Source: CAXWPM01 sp965206125
GTDB lineage: Bacteria > Acidobacteriota > Terriglobia > 20CM-2-55-15
Assembly (NCBI GenBank): GCA_965206125.1
Contig: CBDBIN010000038.1
Span: 1-64,000, forward strand
Direction: 5' to 3'
DNA length: 64,000 bases
In this document: positions 7,831-16,405 of the stretch, piece by piece
Numbering within the stretch: the stretch's first letter is position 1
Layout of the letters: each line of letters opens with the position of its first letter
Made by a program: the position numbers and the translations under genes
The notes under the pieces: generated by a model
What the model was told of the DNA's origin: nothing
Databases searched by the model: none
What the model saw: the letters and a program-made list of their open reading frames with translations, nothing else

Positions 7831-10752
7831 ATGACAAGAACTAAGCGGATGGTGTGGCCAATTCTGGCTCTCATGATGCTCATTTCAATCCCGGCACTCG
7901 CTCAACAGGCGACGACCGGAGCGGTGACCGGACGGGCCATGGATACGACCGGCGCGCTGATCCCCGGAGTTGACGTGAGCGTCAGCAGTCCCGCGATGAT
8001 CGGCGGTTCACGCGCCGCCGTCACCGACGAACAGGGCAGCTTTCGTTTCGCGCTGTTGCCCCCGGGGACCTACACAGTGACCTTTGGGCTGCCGGGCTTC
8101 AAGACCCTGAACGTCGAGGGTGTGATCGTACCCGTGGGTAGAACCATGACGATCAACGGCACGCTGGAAGTAGCGACCGTTGCCGAAACGATTACCGTCA
8201 CCAGCCAGGCGCCGATGATCGACCTCCAGGATGCGACGAAGTCGATCAACTGGAGCCAGCAGGGGCTGGAGAACCTGCCCTACGGTCGAGCGGTCCGGGG
8301 CCTGGAGCAGATGCTGCCAGGATTCCAGACGAACAACTTCGACGTAGGCGGCAATACCAAGGGCGGACCCGCCGGACTGGGTGCCCGTTCCTACGGCCGG
8401 AGCGGTGGAAACGTCGTGACCTACGACGGCGTGGTCTGGGACCAGACCTTCGGCGACTACGGTTCGTTCGAGGAGGTTGAAGTCATCACCGCGGCGAAGG
8501 GCGCCGAATCGATGAACCCGGGCGCGACGATGAACTTCGTGATCAAGTCGGGCGGCAACGTTGTCCACGGCACCGCCTACATGGACTGGCAGGACGACAG
8601 TTTCGGCAGCGACAACATCAATGACGACCTGCTGGCGCAGGGCCTGACTCCATCAAGCAACAGTTTTACCCGGTTCAACGAATTCAACTTCGACATCGGC
8701 GGTCCGATCATCCGGGACAAGTTCTGGGTTTACGCCGCTTGGGGCGATATGTACTCCGGACTGCTGGTACCGGGTTTCATCAGTGTGGCGACGGGGGAGC
8801 CTGCGACGTTCTTCACGAGTCTGAAGACGCCGACCGCGAAGTTTACCTACCAGCTCACCAACGACATGAAGCTGGAGGCGCACACGTCGTGGAACCGGAA
8901 GTGGCAGCCGTACCGCAATGCGAGCGAGTTGACGCCGCTGGAAGCCACGCACGACCAGTTGTCCTGGACGGGTACGGGCCCGACACTGAAATGGACCTAC
9001 ATCATCAACCCGTCGATGTCGACCCACGCGGCCTTTCACCGGGCCGGCTACTATTGGCCCAGCGGCGCACATACGACCGACGTCCGGAGAATCGACCGGA
9101 ACACCGGACAGACGCGCGGCTCTTGGAACCAGCGCTACCGGCGGCCGATACGCTGGCAGTGGGACGGATCCTGGAGCGTGTTCACCGACATCGGTGGGCG
9201 GGCCAACGAAATCAAGACCGGGTTCCTGGGCTACTGGAACAAGAATTTCACCGAGCAGATCGGGTTTCCCAACCAGCAGGAATACCGCTACCGGTCGACG
9301 GACGCGGAAGCGGATGCTGGGATGTACTTCTTACGGCCCAATTCGGTCCGGGTCTACGACCTACCGGCGCAGTTTTCCGACGTCGAGCGTTACTCCTCCT
9401 GGTTCGTCAACGACAAGATCACGGTGAACCGTCACCTGACCCTGAACGTTGGATTGCGGTTCGACCGGTACGCTTCCTGGCTACCGGAACAGGGAAACCC
9501 GGGGACGGGTCCCTTCGCGACCAAAACGACATGGGCCGAAGACCATGATTTCCCGGTCTACAACTCGTGGGTGCCGCGCTTTTCGGCAGTTTACGACGTC
9601 ACCGGCGAAGGCCGCCTGGTCCTCAAGCTCAGCTACGGCCGATACACCGGAGGCGATTCGGGAAGCGGTACCAGCCCGGCGCGGGGCGCCCGGGACGTGA
9701 ACCCGGCGGACGATACCCGCTGGACCTACGACTGGGACGGCAGTATTCCCTTCGTGCCGGACAACGGGCCGGACGGGATTTTCGGAACCGGGGATGACCC
9801 GGAGCTGCAGTCGGTGAATGGCCCAGCCGGCAGCACGGGTGGAAGTGGGCGGCGTCTGGACAGCAACCTCGACAACCCGTACATGGACGAGTATACGGCG
9901 GGGATCGAGCTGGGGTTCAACCGCGATACCACGTTGCGGTTCAACGTCGTGCGCAAGATGGATTACGGCGGGAGCAAGTTGATCAATCTGGCGCTGCCCT
10001 TCGAAGCGTACACGGATGTCCGCTACGCTACCGACCCGGGCCGGGATAACATCATAGGAACCTCCGACGACGGCGTTATTGAAGCGTGGTCGGTCCCCCG
10101 GTCTCACCCGGGTTTCGGCAAGGTCGACCAGATCTACACGCAGCTCGAGGACGGCGAGGGGAACGACCTCTACACCTCTTACGAGGCGACGCTCAACAAG
10201 CAGCATGGCGACGGCTGGTCGTTACTGGCCAGCTACCAGGCGGACTTCGTCAAACGGACCTCGAACTTCGCGCAGAACCCGAACGAACTGATCTACGGTC
10301 CGTCGCTCAGCACGCGGCAAGGAAGGCGAGCCAACTGGGATCCGACCTGGAACTATGCGGTCAAGTTTCATGGCCAGTACGATCTGCCGGCCGGGTTTAT
10401 GTATTCGGCATCCTACCGGATCCAGAGCGGGGAGTGGTTCGGCCGGGAGACGCTGATGCGCAACGCGCTCAATTCGAATGTCACCATCCAGACCGAAAGT
10501 TTGGTCGACCGCTTCGACTGGGTCCGGCTGTTGGATCAGCGTGTCTCGAAGACGTTCGAGCTCAACGACCGCCATTCGGTCGAAGCGATATTCGACCTGT
10601 TCAACTCGCTGAACACGAGCGCGGTCCTCACCCGCGTGACGCGGAACGGGTCGAGTTACCTGAAGCCGCTCTCTACGGGAGCCGGCGCGACCGTGTCCCA
10701 GCCGATCGTGCCTCCACGGATCTTCCGGTTGTCGATTCGCTGGAAGTTCTAG
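7831..10752 (+). CDS. Oar-like TonB-dependent receptor with carboxypeptidase-regulatory-like domain
   Basis: 973 residues. A signal peptide (about 1-25, ending ALAQ) is followed by a carboxypeptidase-regulatory-like domain (about 28-115: TGAVTGRAMDTTGALIPGVD, SFRFALLPPGTYTVTFGLPG), a short TonB-plug region (about 130-240, including YDGVVWDQ and AAKGAESMNPGATMNFVIKSGG) and a large beta-barrel ending LSIRWKF. This is the architecture of the Oar/OmpA-related TonB receptors abundant in Acidobacteriota and Myxococcota. Loops carry Asp-rich GPDGIFGTGDDPE and GRDNIIGTSDD motifs. The ATG at 7831 follows GGAGG by 10 nt. The protein is a paralogue of the truncated receptor at the start of the window. 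Family role: energised outer-membrane import; the substrate is unknown, peptides being the guess from the neighbours. Confidence 0.92.
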   Translation: MTRTKRMVWPILALMMLISIPALAQQATTGAVTGRAMDTTGALIPGVDVSVSSPAMIGGSRAAVTDEQGSFRFALLPPGTYTVTFGLPGFKTLNVEGVIVPVGRTMTINGTLEVATVAETITVTSQAPMIDLQDATKSINWSQQGLENLPYGRAVRGLEQMLPGFQTNNFDVGGNTKGGPAGLGARSYGRSGGNVVTYDGVVWDQTFGDYGSFEEVEVITAAKGAESMNPGATMNFVIKSGGNVVHGTAYMDWQDDSFGSDNINDDLLAQGLTPSSNSFTRFNEFNFDIGGPIIRDKFWVYAAWGDMYSGLLVPGFISVATGEPATFFTSLKTPTAKFTYQLTNDMKLEAHTSWNRKWQPYRNASELTPLEATHDQLSWTGTGPTLKWTYIINPSMSTHAAFHRAGYYWPSGAHTTDVRRIDRNTGQTRGSWNQRYRRPIRWQWDGSWSVFTDIGGRANEIKTGFLGYWNKNFTEQIGFPNQQEYRYRSTDAEADAGMYFLRPNSVRVYDLPAQFSDVERYSSWFVNDKITVNRHLTLNVGLRFDRYASWLPEQGNPGTGPFATKTTWAEDHDFPVYNSWVPRFSAVYDVTGEGRLVLKLSYGRYTGGDSGSGTSPARGARDVNPADDTRWTYDWDGSIPFVPDNGPDGIFGTGDDPELQSVNGPAGSTGGSGRRLDSNLDNPYMDEYTAGIELGFNRDTTLRFNVVRKMDYGGSKLINLALPFEAYTDVRYATDPGRDNIIGTSDDGVIEAWSVPRSHPGFGKVDQIYTQLEDGEGNDLYTSYEATLNKQHGDGWSLLASYQADFVKRTSNFAQNPNELIYGPSLSTRQGRRANWDPTWNYAVKFHGQYDLPAGFMYSASYRIQSGEWFGRETLMRNALNSNVTIQTESLVDRFDWVRLLDQRVSKTFELNDRHSVEAIFDLFNSLNTSAVLTRVTRNGSSYLKPLSTGAGATVSQPIVPPRIFRLSIRWKF

Positions 10753-10762
10753 AGATAGCTAT

Positions 10763-10800
10763 GGGGACGGAGCGCGAGCTCCGTCCTAGAAACCGAACAG
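10763..10800 (+). repeat. GGGGACGGAG hairpin repeat, copy 2
   Basis: GGACGGAG (10765-10772) pairs with CTCCGTCC (10779-10786), followed by ACCGAACAG. It has the same 38-bp layout and the same place, 10-12 bp after the stop codon, as the unit behind the first receptor at 1723-1760. Confidence 0.8.
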
Positions 10801-10806
10801 CATCTC

Positions 10807-12191
10807 TCACGGGGACGGGGCGTGCGCTTCGTCCCCCCTTTTCATTGCGGCTACGTTTTCGAAATAGCGGACGAACATCCGGATACCACCGGATGCCTGT
10901 TCCCAGTCAAAGTTTTCGTTGGGCGCGTGGTAACCATGCTCGGGCAGACTGAGGCCGAGGAAGACGATCGGCGCCTTCAGGTAGTCTTCCATCGTCACGA
11001 CGGCCCCGATCGAACCACCCTCACGGACCGAGGCAGGTTCCTTGCCGAACGCAAACCCCATCGCCTCGCTTGCCGCCTCGGCATACGGCCCACTCTTAGG
11101 TCCCAGAAAAGGCGCGAGGCCCGCGTCGAACTCGACGCGAACGTCGGGGTTCAGCTCATTGACGAAGGAACGCAGCAGATCGAACTGGCGCATGGGAGAT
11201 TGCTCCGGGACCAGGCGCATGCTGACCTTTACTTCCGCGCGCGGCGGTATCGCCGTCTTCACTCCGGGGCCGGTGTATCCGCCCACGAAACCGTGCACGT
11301 CGAAGGTCGGGCGCGTCCAGATATGTCGGACGAGTGTGAGCGCATCGTCCGACCGCAGCTTCTTCAGTTCGTGGGCCGAGCGAAACACGTTCGTGTCGAA
11401 TCCGGCTTCGAGGAAGCCGCGGAGCTCTTCGTCAGTGATGGGCAGAATGTCTTCGTAGAACCCGGGTATTCTTATCGTGTCGGTCGCCGGGTCGTAGCAT
11501 TCGCCGATCAGAGCAGCCAGTTCGGTCAGCGGGTTTCGCGCCGCGCCACCCGTGAGGCCGGAATGGACGTCTTTTGTACCGGTCTCGAGAGTCAGGCGGG
11601 CAGAGATCAGGCCGCGGAGCGCGAATGGTATTGCCGGGCACTCGCGGGAGATCCAGATCGTGTCCGAGACAACGATGGCGTCGGTGGAAAGCTGAGCGAC
11701 GTTGTCTTTGACAAACATCTCGAAGTTAGGGCTCCCGATCTCTTCCTCGAGCTCCCATATAAACTGGAGATTGACGCCGACGTCGTTGCTGGCGGCATAA
11801 CTTGCGGCCAGCAGCGCGGCCAGCGCGGGCCCTTGTCGTCGGTGGTCCCCCGGGCGAGGTATTTGTCACCGTCGATTTTCATGCGGAAGGGCTCGGTGTT
11901 CCACTCCGGTTCGTTTGCCGGCTGGACATCGAGATGGTTGTAGATCGTGACGGTGGGCCGGTCCGGCCCGGTCCGAAAGCGGGCCCAGACCACGGGATTG
12001 CCCGGGGTTTGGAACTTGGCTGCCTCCGCGCCAAGGGCTGTAAGGTAGTCCACCGCCGCATCGGCACCTCGATCGATGTCCGGCTTGTGGTCGGGCACAG
12101 AACTGACCGTTGGAATTTCGACCCATTCCCCGAGCCGTGCCTCAAACTCGGGCCGAATGGATTCAACGTAGGCGTCTAACGAACTCGACAT
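10807..12191 (-). pseudogene. M20-family dipeptidase, split by a one-base frameshift
   Basis: Two frames together make one complete M20 (CNDP/dipeptidase-like) metallopeptidase of about 460 residues. The first (ATG at 12191, MSSSLDAYVES) runs through the metal-site motifs YNHLDVQP and LARGTTDDKGP. The family sequence then continues in another frame (LAALLAASYAASNDVG, ELEEEIGSPNFE) and ends HGYHAPNENFDWEQ...APSP. The shift falls near 11825-11831, in GGCCCGCGCTGG read on the minus strand; restoring one base gives GPALAALL. All family metal ligands are otherwise present, so this is either a very recent mutation or a sequence error. The product would hydrolyse dipeptides in the cytoplasm, which fits the S9 and receptor genes nearby. 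It is 25 bp downstream of the VOC gene. Confidence 0.82.
10811..10842 (+). terminator. Hairpin with T-run between convergent receptor and M20 genes
   Basis: GGGGACG (10811-10817) pairs with CGTCCCC (10830-10836) and is followed by CCTTTT, giving a plausible intrinsic terminator for the receptor transcript. The same bases encode the last residues of the M20 peptidase on the other strand, whose stop codon is 10807-10809. Confidence 0.55.
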
Positions 12192-12216
12192 GGTGACCGC
12201 CTCGGGCGAGGGCCCG

Positions 12217-12603
12217 CTATCCGTGTGGGGCGCCGTGTTGCTCTTTCTGCTGGGCGAGCGAGAGCGCCAAGCCATCCGGGTCGAGAAACACAGCCAGGTA
12301 GATCCCTTCGTCCCCACGGTCAGTCGGCGGCATCACGAAGCGGACGCCCTTGCCTGAGAGATCCTTGTGAGACTGCTCGATGTCGTCGACATCGAAGCCG
12401 ATGGTGGCGACGCCGGCTTCAGGCGCTCCGGACCTTGGTCCCGCCGGCTTTCCTCCGCTGTGTAGGGCAAGAGTCGTGCCACCGATATCGAACGAAGTCC
12501 AGTCGGGGCTCTCTAAGGTCAGCCGCAAACCCAGGGTATCCCGGTAGAATGCCGTCGAACGCCCCATGTCGGAAACGGTGACCATCGTCAGCATGGAGTT
12601 CAT
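12217..12603 (-). CDS. Glyoxalase/VOC-superfamily protein
   Basis: About 128 residues covering one VOC module: MLTMVTVSDMGRSTAFYRDT at the start, then WTSFDIGGTTLALH, GFDVDDIEQSHKDL and GIYLAVFLDPDGLALSLAQQ. This is the betaalphabetabetabeta pattern of small glyoxalase/bleomycin-resistance-like enzymes. The substrate cannot be told from sequence. I start at the ATG of MNSML (12603) because GAGGGGG stands 9 nt before it; the longer frame to 12684 has no support. It is probably co-transcribed with the M20 gene, 25 bp downstream. Confidence 0.85.
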   Translation of the reverse strand: MNSMLTMVTVSDMGRSTAFYRDTLGLRLTLESPDWTSFDIGGTTLALHSGGKPAGPRSGAPEAGVATIGFDVDDIEQSHKDLSGKGVRFVMPPTDRGDEGIYLAVFLDPDGLALSLAQQKEQHGAPHG

Positions 12604-12695
12604 CGCAGGCATCCCCCTCTGTGTCGGTGAAGTTGGTGCGTGACAGTCTATCAGAGACACTATTTGGCCAGACGACATTCCCAAACCCCATGCGG

Positions 12696-12701
12696 TATCA
12701 T
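12696..12701 (+). promoter_or_regulatory. -10 box placed for a leaderless hemF transcript
   Basis: TATCAT ends 6 nt before the hemF ATG at 12708. No Shine-Dalgarno sequence precedes that ATG, and no convincing -35 box is seen. Confidence 0.35.
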
Positions 12702-12707
12702 TTAGAA

Positions 12708-13583
12708 ATGGAGCTCCGAGATCACGCGGCAGATTACTTCATGTCGCTGCAGGATCAGATAACAGACGCGCTGTCTGCTACCGATGGCCAGCCGTTTCGG
12801 GAGGACCTGTGGGAGCGGCAAGGCGGCGGTGGCGGCCGAACGCGCGTGCTGGAAGGCGGGAGTGTGTTTGAGAAGGGTGGCGTCAATTTCTCGCGAGTTC
12901 ACGGTAACCTCCCCGAAGAGTTTGCCGACGAGATTCCACTGGGGAGCGGGACCGACTGCTTCGCGACAGGGATATCTCTGGTCATTCACCCACGAAACCC
13001 CTACGTCCCGATCGTCCATGCGAACTTTCGGTACCTCGAGAAGGGCGACGTTGCGTGGTTCGGAGGCGGTGCGGACCTGACGCCCTGCTACCCGCGCGAA
13101 GAGGATGCCCACAGCTTTCACAGGACGTTCAAAGAGGCGTGCGACGCCCACGATCCTGAGTATTACTCCCGGTTCAAGAAGTGGTGCGACGAGTATTTCA
13201 CGATCCGGCACCGGTCTGAGATGCGGGGCGTCGGCGGCATTTTCTTCGATTATCTGAAAGACGATCTCGATGCGGTCTTCGCGTTCGTCCAGTCGGTCGG
13301 GGCGGCGCTACTGCCCGCGTATCTGCCAATCGTCCAGAGCCGGATGGAGGAACCGTACGGCGAACGCCAGCGCCGTTTCCAGGCGATCAGGCGCGGGCGG
13401 TATACCGAATTCAACCTCGTTTACGATCGCGGCACAGCGTTCGGGTTGAAGACCGGCGGGCGCTCCGAGTCGATTCTGATGAGCCTGCCGCCCGTTGCCG
13501 AGTGGGTGTACGATTACACCCCGGAGCCCGACAGTCCCGAAGCTTTAGCCGCCGGGTTCTTTCAACCGAGGGAGTGGGTCTGA
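12708..13583 (+). CDS. hemF: Oxygen-dependent coproporphyrinogen III oxidase
   Basis: 291 residues that match HemF along the whole length (E. coli HemF has 299). Conserved blocks: GGGGRTRVLEGGSVFEKGGVNFS, IHPRNPYVPIVHANFRY, WFGGGADLTPCY, FKKWCDEYFTIRHRSEMRGVGGIFFD, RGRYTEFNLVYDRGTAFGLKTGGR and ESILMSLPP. It decarboxylates two propionate side chains of coproporphyrinogen III using O2, a cytoplasmic step of haem synthesis, so the host meets oxygen. The start at MELRDHAADYF aligns with the family N-terminus; ATG 12690 is an alternative. It overlaps the next gene by one base (TGATG). The hemX/A/C/D genes are 48 kb away. Confidence 0.97.
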   Translation: MELRDHAADYFMSLQDQITDALSATDGQPFREDLWERQGGGGGRTRVLEGGSVFEKGGVNFSRVHGNLPEEFADEIPLGSGTDCFATGISLVIHPRNPYVPIVHANFRYLEKGDVAWFGGGADLTPCYPREEDAHSFHRTFKEACDAHDPEYYSRFKKWCDEYFTIRHRSEMRGVGGIFFDYLKDDLDAVFAFVQSVGAALLPAYLPIVQSRMEEPYGERQRRFQAIRRGRYTEFNLVYDRGTAFGLKTGGRSESILMSLPPVAEWVYDYTPEPDSPEALAAGFFQPREWV

Positions 13584-14218
13584 TGTTCTGCCGCTTTTGC
13601 GGGTCCGATATTCCTCCCGAGAGCTCCTTCTGTCTGAAATGCGGACAACAACTGGTCTCCTCGGCCCCGTCGCCGCGATGGGATGCCGTCAGTCGCAAAC
13701 TCCGGCTCAAGACGCCCTATCCGTACGCCGTAGTGCTGTTCCTTGCGTTCGTGGTCTGGGCGGTCCAGCCGCGCCATAGAGTCGATTACTCCAACGTAAG
13801 CTTCACGCTCGAACTTGAGGGCCAGGCATCCATTCCTGAGGACAACCTGTTCCGTCACAGCCTCAGTCTCGTCATCGAAAATATCGGTGCAGATTCCATC
13901 AGTGAGGTACCGATCGAGTTCACTGCCCGCTTGGACCGCGACCAACCGGTCGAAGTCGTGTCGGACTTCTTCGGACGCCAGCTCATCATCTTGAAGGACA
14001 AGCAGACCCTGCCACTCGTCGTCGTCCTGAGCGGTGAGCTCGCGTCCGGCGAGAAGCGGCGTTATGCCGTCGATGGCATCGTCACGACACGCCCCCCCGC
14101 ATCGATTATCTATGAGGTTTTCGGCGAAGACCTGGACGAGGTGCTGGCGAGCCTCTCGATGGAAATTCAGTCGTCGTCTGCGTCGCAGTCCGGTCCTGTG
14201 GCTGGAATATTTCCATGA
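13583..14218 (+). CDS. Zinc-ribbon membrane-anchored protein of unknown function
   Basis: 211 residues. The N-terminus is a double CxxC zinc ribbon (CRFCGSDIPPESSFCLKCGQ, residues 3-22). A single transmembrane helix follows (about 49-63, YPYAVVLFLAFVVWAV), then a domain of about 140 residues facing the periplasm and rich in beta strands (FTLELEGQ, SLVIENIGADSISEVPIEF, LPLVVVLSGELASGEKRRY). The beta domain looks Ig/CARDB-like, but I cannot assign a function. Start and stop are both operon-coupled: TGATG with hemF, ATGA with the hydrolase downstream. Confidence 0.8.
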   Translation: MFCRFCGSDIPPESSFCLKCGQQLVSSAPSPRWDAVSRKLRLKTPYPYAVVLFLAFVVWAVQPRHRVDYSNVSFTLELEGQASIPEDNLFRHSLSLVIENIGADSISEVPIEFTARLDRDQPVEVVSDFFGRQLIILKDKQTLPLVVVLSGELASGEKRRYAVDGIVTTRPPASIIYEVFGEDLDEVLASLSMEIQSSSASQSGPVAGIFP

Positions 14219-15144
14219 CTCGAGCCAGGGTGAAAAAGTGGGCCAGGCGTCTTGGCGTCTTTGTCCTGGTGATGGTTTTCCTCGTGCTCTTCGTCGTGCT
14301 TCCTGTCGGTGGCTCGTTCCTGATCACGAACAGCTTCCGATTCCCGGATCGCGGTCCGTCGGACCCGGCCCAGTTCGGTCTGGAAGTCGAAGAGGTGGAG
14401 TTCCAGTCCTCCGACGGGATCCGATTGACCGGATGGTGGAACTCGGGGGAGGAACTCTATCCGGTCATCGCCTTCGTGCACGGTCTGAACCGTTCCCGCA
14501 TCGAGCTACTCGAACGAGCGGCCGAGAGCCGAAACAGGGGCTACGGTGTCCTGCTGATGGACCTGCGCAACCACGGCGCGAGCGGCGACGCCTACACGAC
14601 GCTGGGCGTCCACGAAAGCCGGGATGTCTGTGCCGCTTCCGAGTTCATCGCACGGGAAGCACCCGGCAGGCCGGTGGTCCTCTGGGGTGTTTCGCTCGGA
14701 GCTTCCACCGCTCTTCTTGCGGCCTCACGGTGTCATCAGTACCGTGCGGCGATTGCCGACAGCGCCTTCCTGTCCTTCGAGGAGACCATCACGCACCACT
14801 TTCGTCTGATCTTCCCCCTTCCGGCTTTTCCGATCGCGAACATGATGATCCTGATTACCAGACTCCGAATGGGTTTTGATCTGGAAGAAGGTGATGTTGA
14901 GGCGGCCGTGCGTTCACGATCGGACATGCCCGTCCTGTTCGTCGCGGGTGGCCGCGACGTACGCATGCCATCGGAGCTGGCCGAGCGGCTGTACGAGGCG
15001 TCCGCGCACGCCGAGTCCCGGTTACTCGTCATTGAAAGCGCCACTCACGGCCAGGCATTCCGGGAAGACCGGGAGAAGTATCTCGACACGGCTTTCGGGT
15101 TTCTCGAACGAGTTCTGCCTACACCTCCCCCTGCCGATCCCTGA
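14215..15144 (+). CDS. Membrane-anchored alpha/beta hydrolase
   Basis: 309 residues. An N-terminal transmembrane anchor (about 13-38) is followed by an alpha/beta-hydrolase fold: oxyanion region AFVHGLNRSR, nucleophile elbow GVSLGAS (Ser near 162), Asp in GGRDVRMPSE and His in ATHGQAF. It resembles YqkD/FrsA-like serine hydrolases of the DUF1100 type. The substrate is unknown; an esterase or thioesterase is the generic expectation. It overlaps the zinc-ribbon gene by ATGA, so hemF, the zinc-ribbon gene and this gene form one transcription unit. Confidence 0.88.
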   Translation: MTRARVKKWARRLGVFVLVMVFLVLFVVLPVGGSFLITNSFRFPDRGPSDPAQFGLEVEEVEFQSSDGIRLTGWWNSGEELYPVIAFVHGLNRSRIELLERAAESRNRGYGVLLMDLRNHGASGDAYTTLGVHESRDVCAASEFIAREAPGRPVVLWGVSLGASTALLAASRCHQYRAAIADSAFLSFEETITHHFRLIFPLPAFPIANMMILITRLRMGFDLEEGDVEAAVRSRSDMPVLFVAGGRDVRMPSELAERLYEASAHAESRLLVIESATHGQAFREDREKYLDTAFGFLERVLPTPPPADP

Positions 15145-15168
15145 TTCGACGTTGAGCCTAAGAGATAC

Positions 15169-15325
15169 GAAATGATCAATGGTCGATGGTCAGTGGTCGA
15201 TGTGCGATGTTCAATATCATTGACCGCTTGTGAACGTTCCTCGGGGTGGCTGATGACGGGGGCGATTGACCATTTATCATTGCGGAGTCTTGATCGACCA
15301 AACACCATCGACCATTATTCATTTC
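15169..15325. repeat. Inverted-repeat element upstream of the F420 operon
   Basis: The arm at 15169-15202 (GAAATGATCAATGGTCGATG...) and the arm at 15292-15325 are reverse complements at 28 of 34 positions, 89 bp apart. The AT-rich right half (CATTGCGGAGTCTTGATCGA...) recurs just after the F420 operon at 18384-18455. No gene is visible in 15145-15451; a lone TATACT at 15412-15417 could be the -10 of cofD. Confidence 0.75.
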
Positions 15326-15451
15326 AAATGTCGAAGATACGAGTGTACTTCGTCGTTCCCGAATCCGTCTGAGGTTGACGAGGGCTCGTCTCAACCGCGG
15401 CGGCCACCGGGTATACTAGTGTCCTCGTACTATCGGAGGTTGTTCGCGTAG

Positions 15452-16405
15452 ATGAGTCACATCACGGTCCTGGCCGGCGGCACTGGCGCCGCCAAGTTTC
15501 TCCTCGGCCTGGTCGACGTTGTCGCTGAGGAACAGGTTCACGTAATTGTGAACGTCGGCGACGATCACGATGTATGGGGGCTCCATGTGAGCCCCGACAT
15601 CGACAGCATCATCTACGCACTTTCCGGGGAGCTCGACGCGAATCGGGGATGGGGACGGCGTGATGAGACCTTCCGGTGCCTGGACACGATGCGGAAACTG
15701 GGGATGCCTTCCTGGTTTCGGATCGGGGATCGAGACCTGGCGACTCATCTGGTTCGTTCACAGTTGCTGCGCTCGGGTGCGACACTACAAGTCGCGACGG
15801 CGAAACTGGCCGATCGCTTCGGGCTCGGCGTGAGGTTGTTGCCCGCGACAAACGACCCGGTTCGCACAGAGGTCCACACCCCCGAAGCAACGCTTGCATT
15901 CCAGGAATACTTTGTACGTGAGCAGTGCGCCCCCGAGGTGACCGGTGTGAGTTACAGTGGTGCCGAGACGGCAAAGCCAGCCGACGGAGTTACCGAATCC
16001 ATTCTCGGAGCGTCTCGGATCGTCATCGCGCCGAGCAACCCGATAACCAGCATTGGGGCGATCCTCGCGGTGCCCGGAATACGGGATGCTCTCGTCCGCA
16101 CCGAAGCCGGCGTTGTCGCGGTCAGTCCGATCATCGGTTCGCAACCGGTCAGCGGCCCTGCCGGAACCCTGATGCGGGCAACGGGCTCGGCGGTTGTTTC
16201 GGCTCAAGCCGTCGCTGAACGCTACCGCGATTTCCTCGACTCCATCGTTATCCACACCTCCGACTTGCCCCAACTCGACGACGTCCGTAGCGTCGGGGTC
16301 AGCGTCTGGGTCGAGAACATACTGATCAATAGTGCGGACGACAGCGCTCGGCTCGCGCGGCGAGTGACCAATGAAGATCGTTCTGTTGCCCGTAAAGGGG
16401 TTTGA
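15452..16405 (+). CDS. cofD: 2-phospho-L-lactate transferase (CofD/FbiA)
   Basis: 317 residues. CofD hallmarks: VLAGGTGAAKFLLGL (residues 6-20), VNVGDDHDVWGLHVSPDIDS, YALSGELDANRGWGRRDETF, FRIGDRDLATHLVRS and APSNPITSIGAILAVPGIRDAL. It transfers the phosphoenolpyruvyl or phospholactyl moiety from the CofC-activated donor to FO (8-hydroxy-5-deazaflavin), giving (dehydro-)F420-0 in the cytoplasm. A loose GGAGG lies 13 nt upstream of the ATG. First gene of cofD-cofC-cofE-npdG; overlaps cofC by 35 nt. Confidence 0.95.
   Translation: MSHITVLAGGTGAAKFLLGLVDVVAEEQVHVIVNVGDDHDVWGLHVSPDIDSIIYALSGELDANRGWGRRDETFRCLDTMRKLGMPSWFRIGDRDLATHLVRSQLLRSGATLQVATAKLADRFGLGVRLLPATNDPVRTEVHTPEATLAFQEYFVREQCAPEVTGVSYSGAETAKPADGVTESILGASRIVIAPSNPITSIGAILAVPGIRDALVRTEAGVVAVSPIIGSQPVSGPAGTLMRATGSAVVSAQAVAERYRDFLDSIVIHTSDLPQLDDVRSVGVSVWVENILINSADDSARLARRVTNEDRSVARKGV

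Noticed and set aside
14034..14879. 281-codon plus-strand frame overlapping the zinc-ribbon and hydrolase genes
   Set aside because: Composition is Arg/Pro/Ser-rich as in shifted frames, and both overlapped genes have clear domains and coupled starts.
15169..15325. Structured RNA or riboswitch before cofD
   Set aside because: The arms pair, but the same sequence recurs downstream of npdG, so it is an interspersed repeat rather than a gene-specific leader.
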